Origin: Epiperipatus broadwayi
Taxonomy: Eukaryota; Onychophora; Udeonychophora; Euonychophora; Peripatidae
Length of the DNA stretch: 64,000 bases
Direction of reading: 5' to 3'
Assembly: GCA_028023455.1 (NCBI GenBank)
Contig: JAQFVV010012510.1
Span: 624,001-688,000, forward strand
Position numbers and translations under genes: made by a program. Under the pieces are notes generated by a model that was not told the DNA's origin, ran no database searches, and saw only the letters and a program-made list of their open reading frames with translations. Below are positions 34,016 through 45,889 of the stretch, in pieces. Numbering within the stretch: position 1 is the first letter of the stretch; every line of letters starts with the position of its first letter.

Positions 34016-34162
34016 TTTATTTAAATATTCTAATTTATACAAAAAGTAACATATTACTATTATTAATTTATTTAAAAATAAAACTTATTTTAAAAATATT
34101 GCCTCACAGTTTCAGTAATTCTGCATATGATGAAATTATCCTTAGCAATAATGTTTTACAAA

Positions 34163-34514
34163 TTTGAAATGTATTAAAGCAGGCACAACTCTCCATACAG
34201 TAGTGCCACCCTGTGCCAACCAAAGTAATCAATGGATGCCAGAAGGCTGATGCATAAAATCCCCATCTAGTGCCTACTCATCCAATATCCCCAGACTAGT
34301 TTCTGGCTTGTGGCCTTTGTCAGAAACTAGTCTGGGGATATTGGATGAGTAGGCACTAGATGGGGATATTTTGCACAAACCTTTTGGCATCCACTGATTA
34401 CCCAGCTGGCACTGAGTGGCACCACTATATGAAGAGTTTTGCCTGTTTTAATATCAGTAATGTGCTAGCATAAGAAATGGAGATCATGTGATATTTGGTG
34501 TTTTGAAATGTATT
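34163..34514. mobile_element. family A foldback element with perfect 13-bp TSD
   Basis: Flanked by tttgaaatgtatt at 34163-34175 and 34502-34514. Left arm to 34325, right arm from about 34321. The right arm begins at the GAAAC of the ribozyme core, so the palindrome centre lies inside the hammerhead. The left ribozyme (minus) reads CUGACAA instead of CUGAUGA. Confidence 0.85.
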
Positions 34515-35327
34515 GCTCACTTGGGAGTACTGTAAGAGTGTTTGCCCCAGAAATGTTAGGTCTGTGTTTGATGCTGTGTTGTGCCAACTTCATTTTTAAT
34601 AGTGTTGTCTTTCTCTTTTTGATATTGTTATCCTGTATTATCTTTTTACACATTTGCTAAATATCTTTTCTTATTTTTAATAATGATATTATCTTTTTTT
34701 TAAAATAATAAATTAGCTTTTTATTTGTTCTATAGCTAAAAACTCATAATTGAGCAATAATTTACAGTAGGATGCAAATCTAAGCAAACCAAAATAAAAT
34801 GCAAGAGGTTTTGATAGCTTCTAAAAATGTATTGAATAAAAAAATCTAAGTATGAATATTTAAAATTCTTCCCTTAAGTAAATCCTGGTTAAATCTTTAA
34901 TTGTCAAACTATAATAAAGTATAATATATATAATTCAACTTAGTTATTAATGGGCATCAAAAAATGAAATTCCATAATAAAATAGTATATTTTATTATTG
35001 AATGAAAACAAGAGAGGCTATTTTTGTTAAAAGAAAACATAAACATGTTTTTGTGAGAGAACGGATTTTTTAAATATGAATTTTTATCAAGTTGTTGCTA
35101 ATGGAAATAGTTAAAACCCTTATTTTAAAAAAATATTGCCTACATTTCATTAACACAGCATTAGTGGAACACCTATATAACTTAACTTGCAACTGCCCTA
35201 TTGGAAAAGTACCTATTAAATTCTTTATCTATACTACTGGAAGAATCCAATTGTTTGATTTTTTGCTTTCTTATAATTTATCATTAAATAATGTATGTGT
35301 GAAAACTTCTTTTTTTAAGTAAATGTA
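34515..35327. other. AT-rich stretch, nothing recognised
   Basis: No motif-bearing frame. No repeat identified. Confidence 0.4.
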
Positions 35328-35775
35328 AATGGATAAGGTCCTATACATGAGATGTCAAAATGATTTGAGGTCAACATGGGCATGGCAATAATATTGGCAT
35401 TAGCATGGGATTTGAGCTTTGCATTATCAGATTTCAATGGTATGGATTGGCTGAAGAGTTGGAGGTTGGAGTAGATTGGAGCCTGTTCATTAAAGTATGA
35501 GGGTTTTCTATCTTAATATAAAACTGAGCACTGATTATATATTTATATATGTATGAGAGATGATAATCTGGACCAACTTATGAGTGCTGGTTCAGTATGA
35601 AATACATATATTGATTATTATTTATCTTTTCTACATGTGTGTGGTCATATGAATCAGTAGTATGAGATAGTGTGAATAGTTGAAGAATGCTTGAAAGTCT
35701 GAGTTCAAATCCCCTATATTTACAATTAAGCTCCAGGTATAAGAAGAGAGCCTGCATTTCAAATATTTAAGTAAA
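35328..35775 (+). repeat. family B unit
   Basis: Complete plus-strand unit: ggtcctatacatgagatgtc, tcaacatgggcatggcaata, tgctggttcagtatgaaata, gagttcaaatcccc. The ribozyme (35565-35617) keeps stem I, stem II and GAAA but has CUUAUGA for CUGAUGA. Confidence 0.8.
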
Positions 35776-36195
35776 TGTAAAGTAAATCCTTAAAACCCCT
35801 AGATACCTGATTATATCATGTGAATAAGTTTCTAAACTGAAATAACAAGTATACAAAAAAAATTCTATTACTGAGATTCTGAATAATGATACAAAGTAAA
35901 AAACACTATGGTCAGAGTCAATCTAATTAAAATTGACTGGTATTTATCACATTGTGGTCACCAAAGTCAGGAGTTTTAATTACTAAAAAGGTAAAAATGT
36001 AAATAATTATAATTTTTTAATACTCTATTATATCTTTGGTTAAACAAAATTTTATAGATTTAGTGTTGTAATTAACTAATTTTATTTAATGAGGAAGGGG
36101 GTCTTTTTCACGTGATAAAAACATTTAGATATTTAAAAAATTAAATTATTTTGCTTGCAAATATGGATGTATGCACAAATTGGTACTTTAATATA
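35776..36195. other. AT-rich stretch, nothing recognised
   Basis: No gene or repeat recognised. Confidence 0.4.
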
Positions 36196-36322
36196 TAAAT
36201 AATTGCGTTGTTAGCCGAGAGGTCATCGCAGCCGCCTTGCAAGCAAATAGATGTTTGCAGACGGTTGTGGGTTCGCGTCCCGGCCGATGCTATGACATAT
36301 GAAAAATAATAATAATAATTGC
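36196..36322 (+). repeat. short tRNA-derived SINE, plus strand
   Basis: Reads in the transcribed direction: gttagccgagaggtcatcgc (A-box side), gggttcgcgtcccgg (perfect B box), ccgatgctatgac, then aaaaat(aat)n as the 3' tail. Flanking aataattgc words at about 36199 and 36314 may be a short target duplication. Confidence 0.85.
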
Positions 36323-38227
36323 TTATTTATTTTAAATATGTTTTTGTGCACTTTTATTGAATCAATACGTGGGAAAACAAAATGCAATACATATATGCAA
36401 AAAATATATATTTTATGTTTTATTGTGAATCTATTAATTATATCATCCTAATTTTATTATTATTATTGCTTATTCTGATTCAATACATAAAAATATTAAC
36501 AAAGAGCTGATTTCATATTAACATGACCGGAACATTCCAAAACATTTAGGTAAACAACATAACTAAAAAATCCACATTATCACATATTAATACATCTACA
36601 ATTATATTACTTCACATATGATATTCATTATAAGCCTTACAAATTAAAAAAGGCAAAAAAGGAAACGTAATTTCACTTAACATGTGATAAAATGTTTGAT
36701 ACCAATTTAGAATGTACTCATGGCCATTTTGAAATCTAAAGACCACCATAATCCATTACTTATATGGCGAGTCCAAATAGTTATTCAATTACTTATCAGG
36801 AAATACATATTTAACTATTTCTATAGACTAGTCAATGTTAAGTGTAAGAGTATATGGTAAAAAAAAAAGCACATTCACTAAATTTGCTTCTTTTGTTTAA
36901 ATACAAATTAATAATATTCACAATTTCATTTACTTTTAAAATTAATATTGTTTTTAGATGATTCTGATAATGCACATTTGATAACTTCAATATTATTTTT
37001 AGAACCTCCTCCCCTAATAAATTTACTCATTTACCCATGGAACACATTTTACCCATTCCACATAATTAAATATAGGTAATATTTTAATAGTGTATGCAAT
37101 TATCCTTAAACATTATAAAGCCACTCTTATTTTAACTAATGTAAACACAAAATTAACGGATTTACAATGAGATAGCAAAGTTCCCCATTGCCATTGAAAT
37201 ACCAATGTTTATTATTTGGCTGGAAAGGGTTTGATAAACACAATTCTGCAACAAGTGTAAAAAATGTTTTTTCTTATAAAGTGCTCATTTATTTAACACT
37301 CGTAAAAGCGCACAATAGCTTGAATGGCTGATTAAATGTATTATAAAGTGTCATATTTTTAAAATTGAAATTGAATACAATATACTTTATTTTTGTACTG
37401 TTGTATAACTCTTTTACAACAGTTACAGTTCTCACAAATCAAAATTGATAACTCAATACTTATGTCAACTTATCTTAGTGCAGGGTATAGTGGCAGATAC
37501 TGGAATTCACGATCTGTGGATCGCAACCAGATCTATCACTTTCAGTAGCCACACTTTTTATGAACTCCTGGGGAATAAACAATTTGATTAAATTTATAGT
37601 TTACAACACCTTAATTTAAAAAAATAAAGAAATGACTTTTTTAAAGTAAATTATACATCCATAACAAAACTAAATTCATTTTAATAAATTAATAAACATC
37701 ATTGATATAAATTATTGATTTTCTGTTCTCCGGGTTACATCTGGATCACATGCTATAGTAAGTAATCCAACTTATTGGCATGTCCATGACTTGGGATTTG
37801 AAAACAAAATAACCATAGATGAACTGTATCCCCAAAATTCAGGGCATTGTTTTTTTTTGTCTGAGTTTATCTCAGCCACTCAGAGTGTCTATTTAATCTC
37901 TTCTCGATCTTTCAGAATACTGAACTCTTCTAAACCAGAGATCACTTTAGGATGTAATGCACCTATTAAGAAACTGAATGACTAGCATCTTTCACTGACA
38001 GACTCATCACTGATTAATGACTGCTGATCCCTATATTCAGGACTGTGCAATATGTGTTCATTTTTTTTAGTCTGTATTCTTTAAATACAATGTAAACCTT
38101 TTCAATGTACAAAGAACACTTCATGTTTAAGCAAAATATTAAAAAAAAAAAAAGTAAAACTTATTGTTACAGATTCAAAGGTTGATCAGTTCAATTAGCT
38201 ATTCAATTATTGGTCAGCAACTAGGTC

Positions 38228-38258
<31 letters not shown>

Positions 38259-38574
38259 TTTAACATAGTAGTCAGTAATCACTATTTGTTCCTCATACTT
38301 TTATAAATTCAAACTCTTCTTATAAATATGTTTATTTAGGAGTCAACAATGTCTCCACAACATATGACAATAAAAGGCTTACTCAAAAATCTTTATATTT
38401 CACGGCTTATACATCATCATCATCATCATCATCATCATATTATTATTATTATTATTATTATAGTGATGATTATGATTATTATTGTTGTTGTTATAATCAA
38501 AAAAGCAAGTCATATATAACGTGACATTACTTTTATATGCTTGTATTTACAAAAATGTAATACAGAGAGCATAC
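36323..38574. other. no recognised gene; microsatellites at right
   Basis: An open frame at 37717-37985 (about 90 codons, ...SNPTYWHVHDLGFENK...) has ordinary amino-acid composition but no domain I know. (ATT)n lies at 38230-38260, (ATC)n at 38410-38438, (ATT)n at 38440-38461. Confidence 0.35.
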
Positions 38575-38970
38575 CAATAGCTCAAACAAGCTCTTAATTG
38601 ATAAGTGCAGTATAAGAAAATATTTAAAACCTCTATCCAGAACTTTCCCATCTTCAGACCAACTGTTTTTGAGCTTATGGCTGACATCAATGGAGAGATA
38701 GAATATTTGGACACTAGATCTAAAATATCAACTCAAAACCCAGCACTTATTTCATGCATAATATAAGACATTTTCATGTCCGAAAATTTCAGGGTTTCTA
38801 CTTAAATATTACGTATGAAATAAGTGCTGGGTTTTGAGTTGATATTTTAGATCTAGTGTCTGAATATTTTAGCTCTCCACTGATGTGAGCCATAAGTTCG
38901 AAACCAGTTGGTCTGGAGATGAAAAGATTCTGAATAGAGATTTTAAATATTTTTTCATACCACACTTATT
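38575..38970. mobile_element. foldback element with hammerhead-like cores
   Basis: Arms of about 190 bases: ctcttaattgataagtgcag ... aagtgctgggttttgagttg inverted around about 38790. Both arms carry a hammerhead-like motif. No clear target duplication. Confidence 0.7.
38873..38921 (+). ncRNA. hammerhead-like motif with A9 changed
   Basis: UCUCCA, CUGAUGU (38880-38886), stem II GAGC CAUAA GUUC, GAAA (38900-38903), stem III ACCA GU UGGU, C17, then UGGAGA. Stem I is a perfect 6 bp and stem II has the standard G-C closing pair. The only core change is U for A at the last base of CUGAUGA. The left arm has the same U, so it may be the family state. Confidence 0.6.
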
Positions 38971-39004
38971 GTTTTATTATTATTGTTGTTGTTGTTGTTG
39001 TTAT

Positions 39005-39970
39005 CCACTCCAAAATAAAAATCTCCAATTTTAGAGTAATTTCTCTGATTCATGGTTTCTTTTGCTCATATCATTCCAGCAAACTTTTTAAATTCATTCA
39101 TCCATTTCATGTGTGCTGTTTTTTCTATGTATTTTAGAATATTTTGTGGTCCATTTTAAGACTTCAACTGTCCACCATTGCATTTAGATCTTCTAGCAAT
39201 GTGGCTTCTTTTCTTCTTACCTCTTCAGCAAACTTTTTAACTCTACATTTCATATATGGCCATGTTCTAGATCTTTTGCAATCTCTTATGATTCAAAATG
39301 AGACTTCAAACATCTACCAAATGACTTTTTTTTAAAAAATGTGACCAGTCTAATTCCAATTTAGTCTTTTATTTTTTTTAATGCCAAAACATAAGTTTGT
39401 TCTCTTATTTACATATTTATTTTCAAGTTCTTCTTGTTACTCTCAATATTTATTTTTCCATATTTCATTATGTAGTCAAAATATGCATTCTATCCAAATT
39501 TAATTCTGTAGTTCTAATTTCAACCAGATGACCATAGTACTTTTAATTATAAGGTTATTTTAATTAATTATCATTATTTTTCACTTCCTCTTATATGAAA
39601 CAATGTTTTATCATTGTTGTTTTTTTATCCTACATGTATTGCTTTCATTTAATAAATCTTGTAACATTTATTAAAACTCCAAAGCACAATATATTAACCA
39701 ACTGCATCATATGCAAAGTTGAGATGATTTAAATAATTTCAATTTATTTTTATTCCTTTTGTCTCTCATTGTAATTCATAAAATCCTTCCTATAATTCAG
39801 TTGCAAAACTCTTTGGAGATGTGGACTCCTGTTTTACATCTTTATCAATCTAAATTTTCTTAGGGTTGCCATGTTATCTAATCATTGCTGTTATACTTTA
39901 ATAATATTCTTCAAAATATGATAATATTTCTACATCTATTTCTCAATGTTCTAAAGCCTTAATCAGCATG
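39005..39970 (-). pseudogene. RTE-clade reverse transcriptase relic
   Basis: Minus-strand broken frames from 39970 down: KALEHxEIDVEIL, then SITAMIRxHGNPKKI, VKQESTSPKSFATEL (motif B, usually VRQGDTISPKLFT), ETKGIKIN and NYLNHLNFAYDAV (usually LRFADD; the pair reads YD). After decay, KTAHMKWMNEFKKFAG and a second similar block give the RTE C-terminal tail. A short stretch of that tail appears partly duplicated. Many stops; dead. Confidence 0.75.
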
Positions 39971-40239
39971 GAAAATGCAAAGATATTTTATGGCTGGAAA
40001 TAGAAAAAGAAAATTAATTGGATGAATGCTCATGTGTTTAATTGAATTAATAATGTTATATATATTGGTAACAAAATAACATAGTTATGCAATAATTAAA
40101 ATATTCCATAAAATTCATAGATGCATAATTCTTATAATATTCAAGTACTACCTACCACTATCCCAGTAATTATAAATAAAATAGAAAATCATATAACATT
40201 AAAACACTACCCAAAACACAAAAGTTTATTAAAAGTCTT

Positions 40240-40607
40240 CCACAACCATTGTTTCAACTATTAACAAATAGACCTTTTCGAACAAAATTCAACTAAACAT
40301 ACTATATATATACAAAATAAAGTAGTCTTTCCATCATTCACTTCAAAAACAAACTTCTTTTAACATCAAAGGACGTTTTCAGAGATTAATAGCCTAGGAT
40401 CTATCTCATGAAGACATCTCTTGATGTTAAAGGAAGTTAGTTTTTGTAGGAAATTATTGGAAGGCTATTTTGGCTATTAATCTCATGAAAACATCCTTTG
40501 ATGTTAAAGGAAGTTTGTTTTGAAGTGAATGATCGAATGGCTATTTTGTTTGTATATAAATGTTGTATGTTTAGTTAAATTTCACTTGAAAAGTTCTATT
40601 TGTTAAT
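40240..40607. repeat. foldback element
   Basis: Inverted arms: caaccattgtttcaactatt ... aaacatactatatata on the left and tgttgtatgtttagttaaat ... atggttgttgaag on the right. Inner words acatcctttgatgttaaagg and aacatcaaaggacgtttt form local hairpins next to CUCAUGA, which could be a very decayed hammerhead; I do not call it one. Confidence 0.6.
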
Positions 40608-40851
40608 AGATATAACTATGGTTGTTGAAGAATTTTAATAAAATTCTGTTGTTTTAGCCAGTATTGAAATGATGTGTAATTTTCTATTTTCCTTATATGT
40701 ATGATGACCTTTGATCCTAAATGTTACATATGTAAACGTAAATAATGAATTGCAATTTTAAAAAAATTGGTAATTTGTAGTTAACTGTGGAACATTAGAG
40801 TGTGACTGGGGTATGTTCTTCTGTATAATTTGTTATTCAATATAAATAATA

Positions 40852-40969
40852 TACTCTTTCTTTTTATTTTCATGTGTCATAGCATCGGCCGGGAACCCGC
40901 TAATCCGGGACAACTGCTTAAAAGGCTGCTGCGCTGACCACTAATCCACCAATGCTTGACTACTCTTTC
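40852..40969 (-). repeat. short tRNA-derived SINE with 9-bp TSD
   Basis: Flanked by tactctttc at 40852-40860 and 40961-40969. Body 40875-40960 has catagcatcggccggga but a deletion removes part of the B-box region. Confidence 0.8.
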
Positions 40970-42340
40970 GTTTTAGATTCATCAAAATATATATTTATAT
41001 CATTGTTTTCATTAATTCAATAATTTGTAGTTATACATATTTTTTTTTTCTTTTATTTGAAATAAAGTATTTGTTTCAAAATGTGTGGTGCTTTTAAAGA
41101 TTGCGTAATTTTGATTTAGGGGAAGGACAAAGTATTCGCATAAAAATGACAATTTTTTATGGTGACCCTAATAATAGCCCATTTATAATTTTGATCTTTG
41201 AAACTCAAATTAGGATTATATCATTAAACATTACTAATCTAGCATCTACTTTCTTAGATGGCCGTTGAACTGCAACTTTATTTCAAAGTGTAAACTATTT
41301 TTTGCCCTCGTTGGAATTAATCTCTACATTTTTGTTCACAGCATACTAATCATTTTTGTCACATTAGCAAGAACGCCATCTATGAATTGAGCTAGCTCGG
41401 TTCATAGGCGGCTAATAGCTATTATAAATCGAACCAACTGCTTAATATCTTTCAAAATTACTGTATTTAAAAACCGAATTATTTTAAAAACTTCACACAT
41501 CTTTTCAAAACAAATAATTTTTTTTAAAAAAAAGCAAAACAAAAAAAAATCTTCATAAAGTTGAAAAAAATTACTTTCAACTACCATATCGGTGGTTTTA
41601 TATTTGAGATATAATCGCACTTTCTACTAGCAGGTTCTTTTTTTTTTTCCGTAATAAATAAAAAGACATTCTCTAAATAATACTCAGAGCAGTAAATGTA
41701 TAACAGAGTTGTGTTTTTTTCTCCTCTAAATTTTTGTTTCTGAAGTGTTTTTCTTTTGAAAGAACATTCCAAATCTCAAATCATATCAAAACATTTATAG
41801 TTGTGTCATCGTAAAAGAAAATCAAATGCAGAAGCCCAGTGGAGAAGATAATTGGTTTTTAACACAATAGAACCGAATGTTTAATAATTCCTTTTAGAGA
41901 AAAAAAAAATTTTTATGAATTATCTTATGAATAACATTCCTGACGTCTACTTTTAAAAAAGGGGCTAATCAATAAAAAATGCTAGCCACTTCACCTTAAA
42001 TGTTATTTTTATACATACAAAAACATCTCAAAAAAAAAAATTCATTTCTTTTTTTTTTCCTATCAATAGTTTTTTGAGTTTATAATAGAACACTTATAAC
42101 TTATTAAATAATAGGAGTCTATTTATATCTTTTGATATATTATATGAAAATAATAATTCAGAAAATTATAGATGGAAAGCCAAAGCAGACTTTTATTGAG
42201 CAATGTTATACATATGTAGGCATTTTTTTCAATAGTGGTATTTATTATTGCTTTTATATATAGTTTAGTTAATTACGGAAATGGATATTTTGGCATTATT
42301 CCTACTACGACGTTTGATTCAGTAATAATTATTCAAAGTT
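40970..42340. other. AT-rich stretch, nothing recognised
   Basis: No repeat that I recognise, unlike most of the window. Frames are low complexity. Confidence 0.35.
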
Positions 42341-42348
42341 TCCGTTTG

Positions 42349-42600
42349 TGACGTCATGACATTCAAGAATCCTGACACGACTAATCCATGTCAAATATAT
42401 AGACACGATACCAACTTTTTACATAAATACACGTTACCAAGTTATAAAACTTTCGGACTTGTGTTCAGTCCACCACAGTGACGCAGACTATAATACATTT
42501 TTTACATCATTTGTGATAGTGATTTATAATTTATCTTTAAAGCGCATGTGCATTGTATTAAAACGTAGCGCTATATAAAATGATATATCATTTGTAAGTA
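42349..42600 (+). promoter_or_regulatory. possible promoter and first exon
   Basis: A perfect CRE palindrome, TGACGTCA, lies at 42349-42356 and a TATAAAA at 42443-42449. A start about 30 bases further would fall near 42474. An ATG at 42580 is followed after 14 coding bases by GTAAGT (42594-42599), a consensus splice donor. The block is less AT-rich and free of recognised repeats. Each element could be chance; the order is what suggests a promoter. No downstream exon was found. Confidence 0.25.
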
Positions 42601-42744
42601 ATATTGTTCTATATTTAAAAATACATTTACAGCTAACACTTTTTATATTTGTGTGTTGTTTTTTTTTAATTTGCTAAAAGTATTTGAAATACAGCATTAA
42701 AGTTACAGTTCGCCAATTTCAGATAAAGCTAAAATGTTATTGTT

Positions 42745-43545
42745 ACATTTTCATTTACCACTGTCAAACTCCCTCCATTCACAACTTTGACGCTATCCAT
42801 TTCAGATAAATACAATAATGATTATTACTAATCATTTTCGAAACTAGAGATTATCTCTAGCACAGATATAAACTTTAAACCTCAGTTAAAGATTAATATA
42901 TCTGATTATTTTTTTTATTTTACACACGGAGTTATTCACCTTTCTCTTTCCCGTGTGTAATATCTTTATAGATATAATAAACACCTCCATACTTCCCCAT
43001 TCTTTTTAAATCCACATAAATAAAGATATAATAAAAGACAAATGCCCCCCAAAATGCATTTTGTGCTGAACCAGCACTCATGAGTTGGCCCAGGTCACTA
43101 TCTCTCATATATGTCTTTATTATATGAAGAGTACAGTATTTATCTAGAGTAAATTGTTACATTTTCATTTACCACTGTCAAACTCCCTCCATTCACAACT
43201 CTGATGCCATCCATTTCAGATAAATACAATAATGATTAATCTTTAACTGAGGTTTAAAGTTCTATATCTGTGCTACAGATAATCTCTAGTTTCAAAAATG
43301 ATTAGTAATAATCATTATTGTATTTATCTGAAATGGATGGTGTCAAAGTCGTGAGTGGAGGGAGTTTGACAGTGGTAAATGAAAATGTAACAATTTACTC
43401 TAGATAAATACTGTAAAGATATATATGAGAGATCGTGATTTGGGCCAACATGGGGGTCATTTGTCATTTATTATATCTTTATTTATGTGAATTTAAAAAG
43501 AATGGGGAAATATGGAGGTGTTTATTATATCTAAAATTTTATCTT
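42745..43545. repeat. composite palindrome with family B2 unit
   Basis: A block starting tgttacattttcatttacca occurs at 42756 and 43157 in direct orientation and inverted at 43325-43395. Between them 42990-43110 is a family B2 unit (minus): stem II GUGCU GGUUC AGCAC is perfect, but the boxes read CUCAUGA and AAAA, one change each. The mirrored arm at 43430-43460 has lost the core. Confidence 0.65.
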
Positions 43546-44018
43546 GCAGTTCAGCATTTTTGTTAAAGTGAAAAAAATAACAACATAAAGTTAAAATTTA
43601 ATGTTACAATTCACCATTTAAAAAATGTTTCAGGGTTCTTTTTCCATAATGAATATATCTCTCCATCATTGGTAATAAGATGTTGTTGTTTTTTTAGATT
43701 TAAAGTTTGGTATTCCACAAAGTACCATATTCTGGGGGGGTGGGGGTGAGGAAAGATGACTTTGATGGCATAAATGCTGTAAAAAAAATTCACAACTCAC
43801 AACTACCTGTTTTCATTTAGTATTGTAATGTGTTTTTTTTCCTTTTCCATAATAAATATATGTCTACATTTTTTTTTTAGATTTGAAGTTTGATACTACA
43901 CCTAGTTTGATGTATTTATTCTGGTGAATTCCAAGTTTGTGATTTGTTTAAAATAATGTCTGCACAGGATCTGTGACAAATTTTATTGATTAACTTTGTC
44001 TGGACATCTCTTGGAAGT
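43546..44018. other. unannotated stretch
   Basis: No gene recognised. G-run at 43733-43740. Confidence 0.4.
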
Positions 44019-44128
44019 ATTATTTTAAATCAGGCAAAACTCTCTATACATATTGCCACTCAGTGCAAGCGAGAGTAATCAATGGATGTCAGAAGGCAAA
44101 CCCCAATTTAGTGCCTACTCATCCAATA

Positions 44129-44170
44129 TCCCCAGACTAGTTTCTGGCTTGTGGCCTTCATCAGTGAAGA
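44129..44170 (-). ncRNA. hammerhead ribozyme motif, family A left arm
   Basis: Minus strand: UCUUCA, CUGAUGA (44158-44164), stem II A-GGC CACAA GCC-A, GAAA (44141-44144), stem III ACUAGU, C17, then UGGGGA. Stem I pairs 6 of 6, with two G-U wobbles. Predicted cleavage between 44135 and 44134. Confidence 0.8.
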
Positions 44171-44269
44171 GCCTTGGATCTGAGAGCACTGCACCTAGAT
44201 CTTAGTATCTAATGGTTGCCAGAGGGTTGCATTAGATCCTAAGATCTAGGTGCAGTGCTCAGATCCAAG

Positions 44270-44313
44270 GCTACTCACTGACAAAGGCCACAAGCCTGAA
44301 ACTAGTCTGGGGA
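44270..44313 (+). ncRNA. hammerhead motif, family A right arm, one box decayed
   Basis: CUGACAA (44278-44284) replaces CUGAUGA. Stem II here is A-GGC CACAA GCC-U, so its closing position is a true A-U pair, unlike the A-A of sister copies. GAAA at 44298-44301 and GUC are intact. Confidence 0.6.
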
Positions 44314-44480
44314 TATTGGATGAGTAAGCACTAGATGGGAATTTTATGCAGAAGCCTTCTGGCATCCATTGATTACTCTCGCTTGCACTGAGTGGCAATA
44401 TGTATAGAGAGTTTTACCTGTTTTGATAACAGTTAAGAGCAAGCATAAGTAATGGTGATCATGTTAGTTATTATTTTAAA

Positions 44481-45490
44481 CATATCACAAGCTTAGAATA
44501 ATATATCATAGCAAGAATAATATCAAAGTACCCAAAAATGATTGGACTGTCTAGTTAATGTTACTGTATAATCAGACAATCAAATGTCATTTTCTAAAAG
44601 TTAGTGAATGTTTGATTCTGCAGGTCAAGCTTCTGTTTGCTTTTAACTTATGGTTAGCATTTTAACATAAATTTGATAAAAATAATTGTTAAAGTAATCA
44701 TTAGATGACCTGCTATTTGTGGCCATATTCTACACTGCTTAATCATAATTATAAAATAAATTTCATAATTACTCCTTTATGATTATTAGCAGCCACTCAT
44801 AATTGTTTTTTTTTTTTAAAAAATACAGTGTGAATATGATTATTCTAACCAACGAATCAAAAATAGAGAAAAGGATAAGCAATACCCCAAATATATATAT
44901 TCTATTTTCATGCCTTAATATTCAAAATGATTTGTCAGAGTCATGGATGATTTACATGATAGTTAAAGGTTTATATCAGGAGGGGGGCAAATGCTTCAGT
45001 AATAAGAACAATATATAATACTTTTCATATGATTTTGAATGCTCAAGAACTACAGTAATTCTTTGGGAAATAATTATTTGTTTGTTATTGTATATGTTAT
45101 TTAAAATTATATGTCAATAGCTGTAAAAATTAAAGTCATTTGAAAGAATCAAATAAGTATGCTCTTGTAAAAAAAAAACTAGTTTGATGATTAATATATT
45201 ACTAAATTAATAATATTGTTTAATAAAATATTTTCTCAGCACTAATGACATCAATCCAGAGAAACTCCAGAAAATGTTTCTCTTTGTCCTATATTAGCTA
45301 AAATTAAGTTTGTTAATTCCATAAATATTAGATGCATTACAATTATTAATTTTTAATGCTGGGAATAACTAAAATTTCTGCTTTCTGTCTTCAGTGGAAA
45401 TTGTAATCATAATTAGATTTTTAGCATTACCCATTTTATCAATGTATCACCAAGAATATGTTATCATGTGTGTTGGTATAATAAAATAAT
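44481..45490. other. AT-rich stretch, nothing recognised
   Basis: No motif-bearing frame or repeat identified. Confidence 0.4.
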
Positions 45491-45492
45491 TT

Positions 45493-45545
45493 CATGGCTC
45501 AGGGGTTAGTACATGACTTATGGTTCAAATCCCTGACCAAGCTTT
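45493..45545 (+). repeat. tRNA-like pol III box pair, truncated SINE
   Basis: TGGCTCAGGGG fits the A box and GGTTCAAATCC the B box, but they are only about 20 bases apart, too close for a full tRNA. Followed by a T-run. Probably a deleted SINE of a family different from the Leu/Ser-like one. Confidence 0.35.
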
Positions 45546-45889
45546 GTTTTTTTTTAATTATCTAATCAATAGATTAACTAGCCAATCATATAACTGATTG
45601 GTAAATGAAATCTAGCCATCATTATTAAAAATATTGCTTTCCAGGCTTTTTCCAGTCATTCCCCTTTTTATAATTGTCAAGTAACTCCACATTTGCACAA
45701 AATGCATTTTTAAGGGGGTAACAATGCACATTAGAAGTAAATTTTTTGGAATATAACTCTAACTTAATATTTAATGCATTGATTGTACTTTCATAAAGGG
45801 ATTTATAGCTGAGTTTCTTAATGCCAATTTTTAATTCATCCTGAATATTTGAATTTATTGAAGAATGGACAAAAAATATTTCTTTGGTA

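Larger units (their letters stand above)
44019..44480. mobile_element. family A foldback element with 12-bp TSD
   Basis: Flanked by tattattttaaa at 44019-44030 and 44469-44480. Both arms are long and include gagccttggatctgagagca, the segment that lies 5' of the ribozyme. The centre is at about 44225 (gttgccagagggttgcatta). Confidence 0.85.

Noticed and set aside
37717-37985. Open frame of about 90 codons with ordinary composition
   Set aside because: No domain, no splice signals and no partner exon; left as unexplained sequence.
38410-38461. CRISPR-like short repeats
   Set aside because: These are plain ATC and ATT microsatellites without spacers.
40330-40560. CUCAUGA next to AACAUC...GAUGUU hairpins
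   Set aside because: Layout recalls a hammerhead, but both boxes are off and stem I does not pair.
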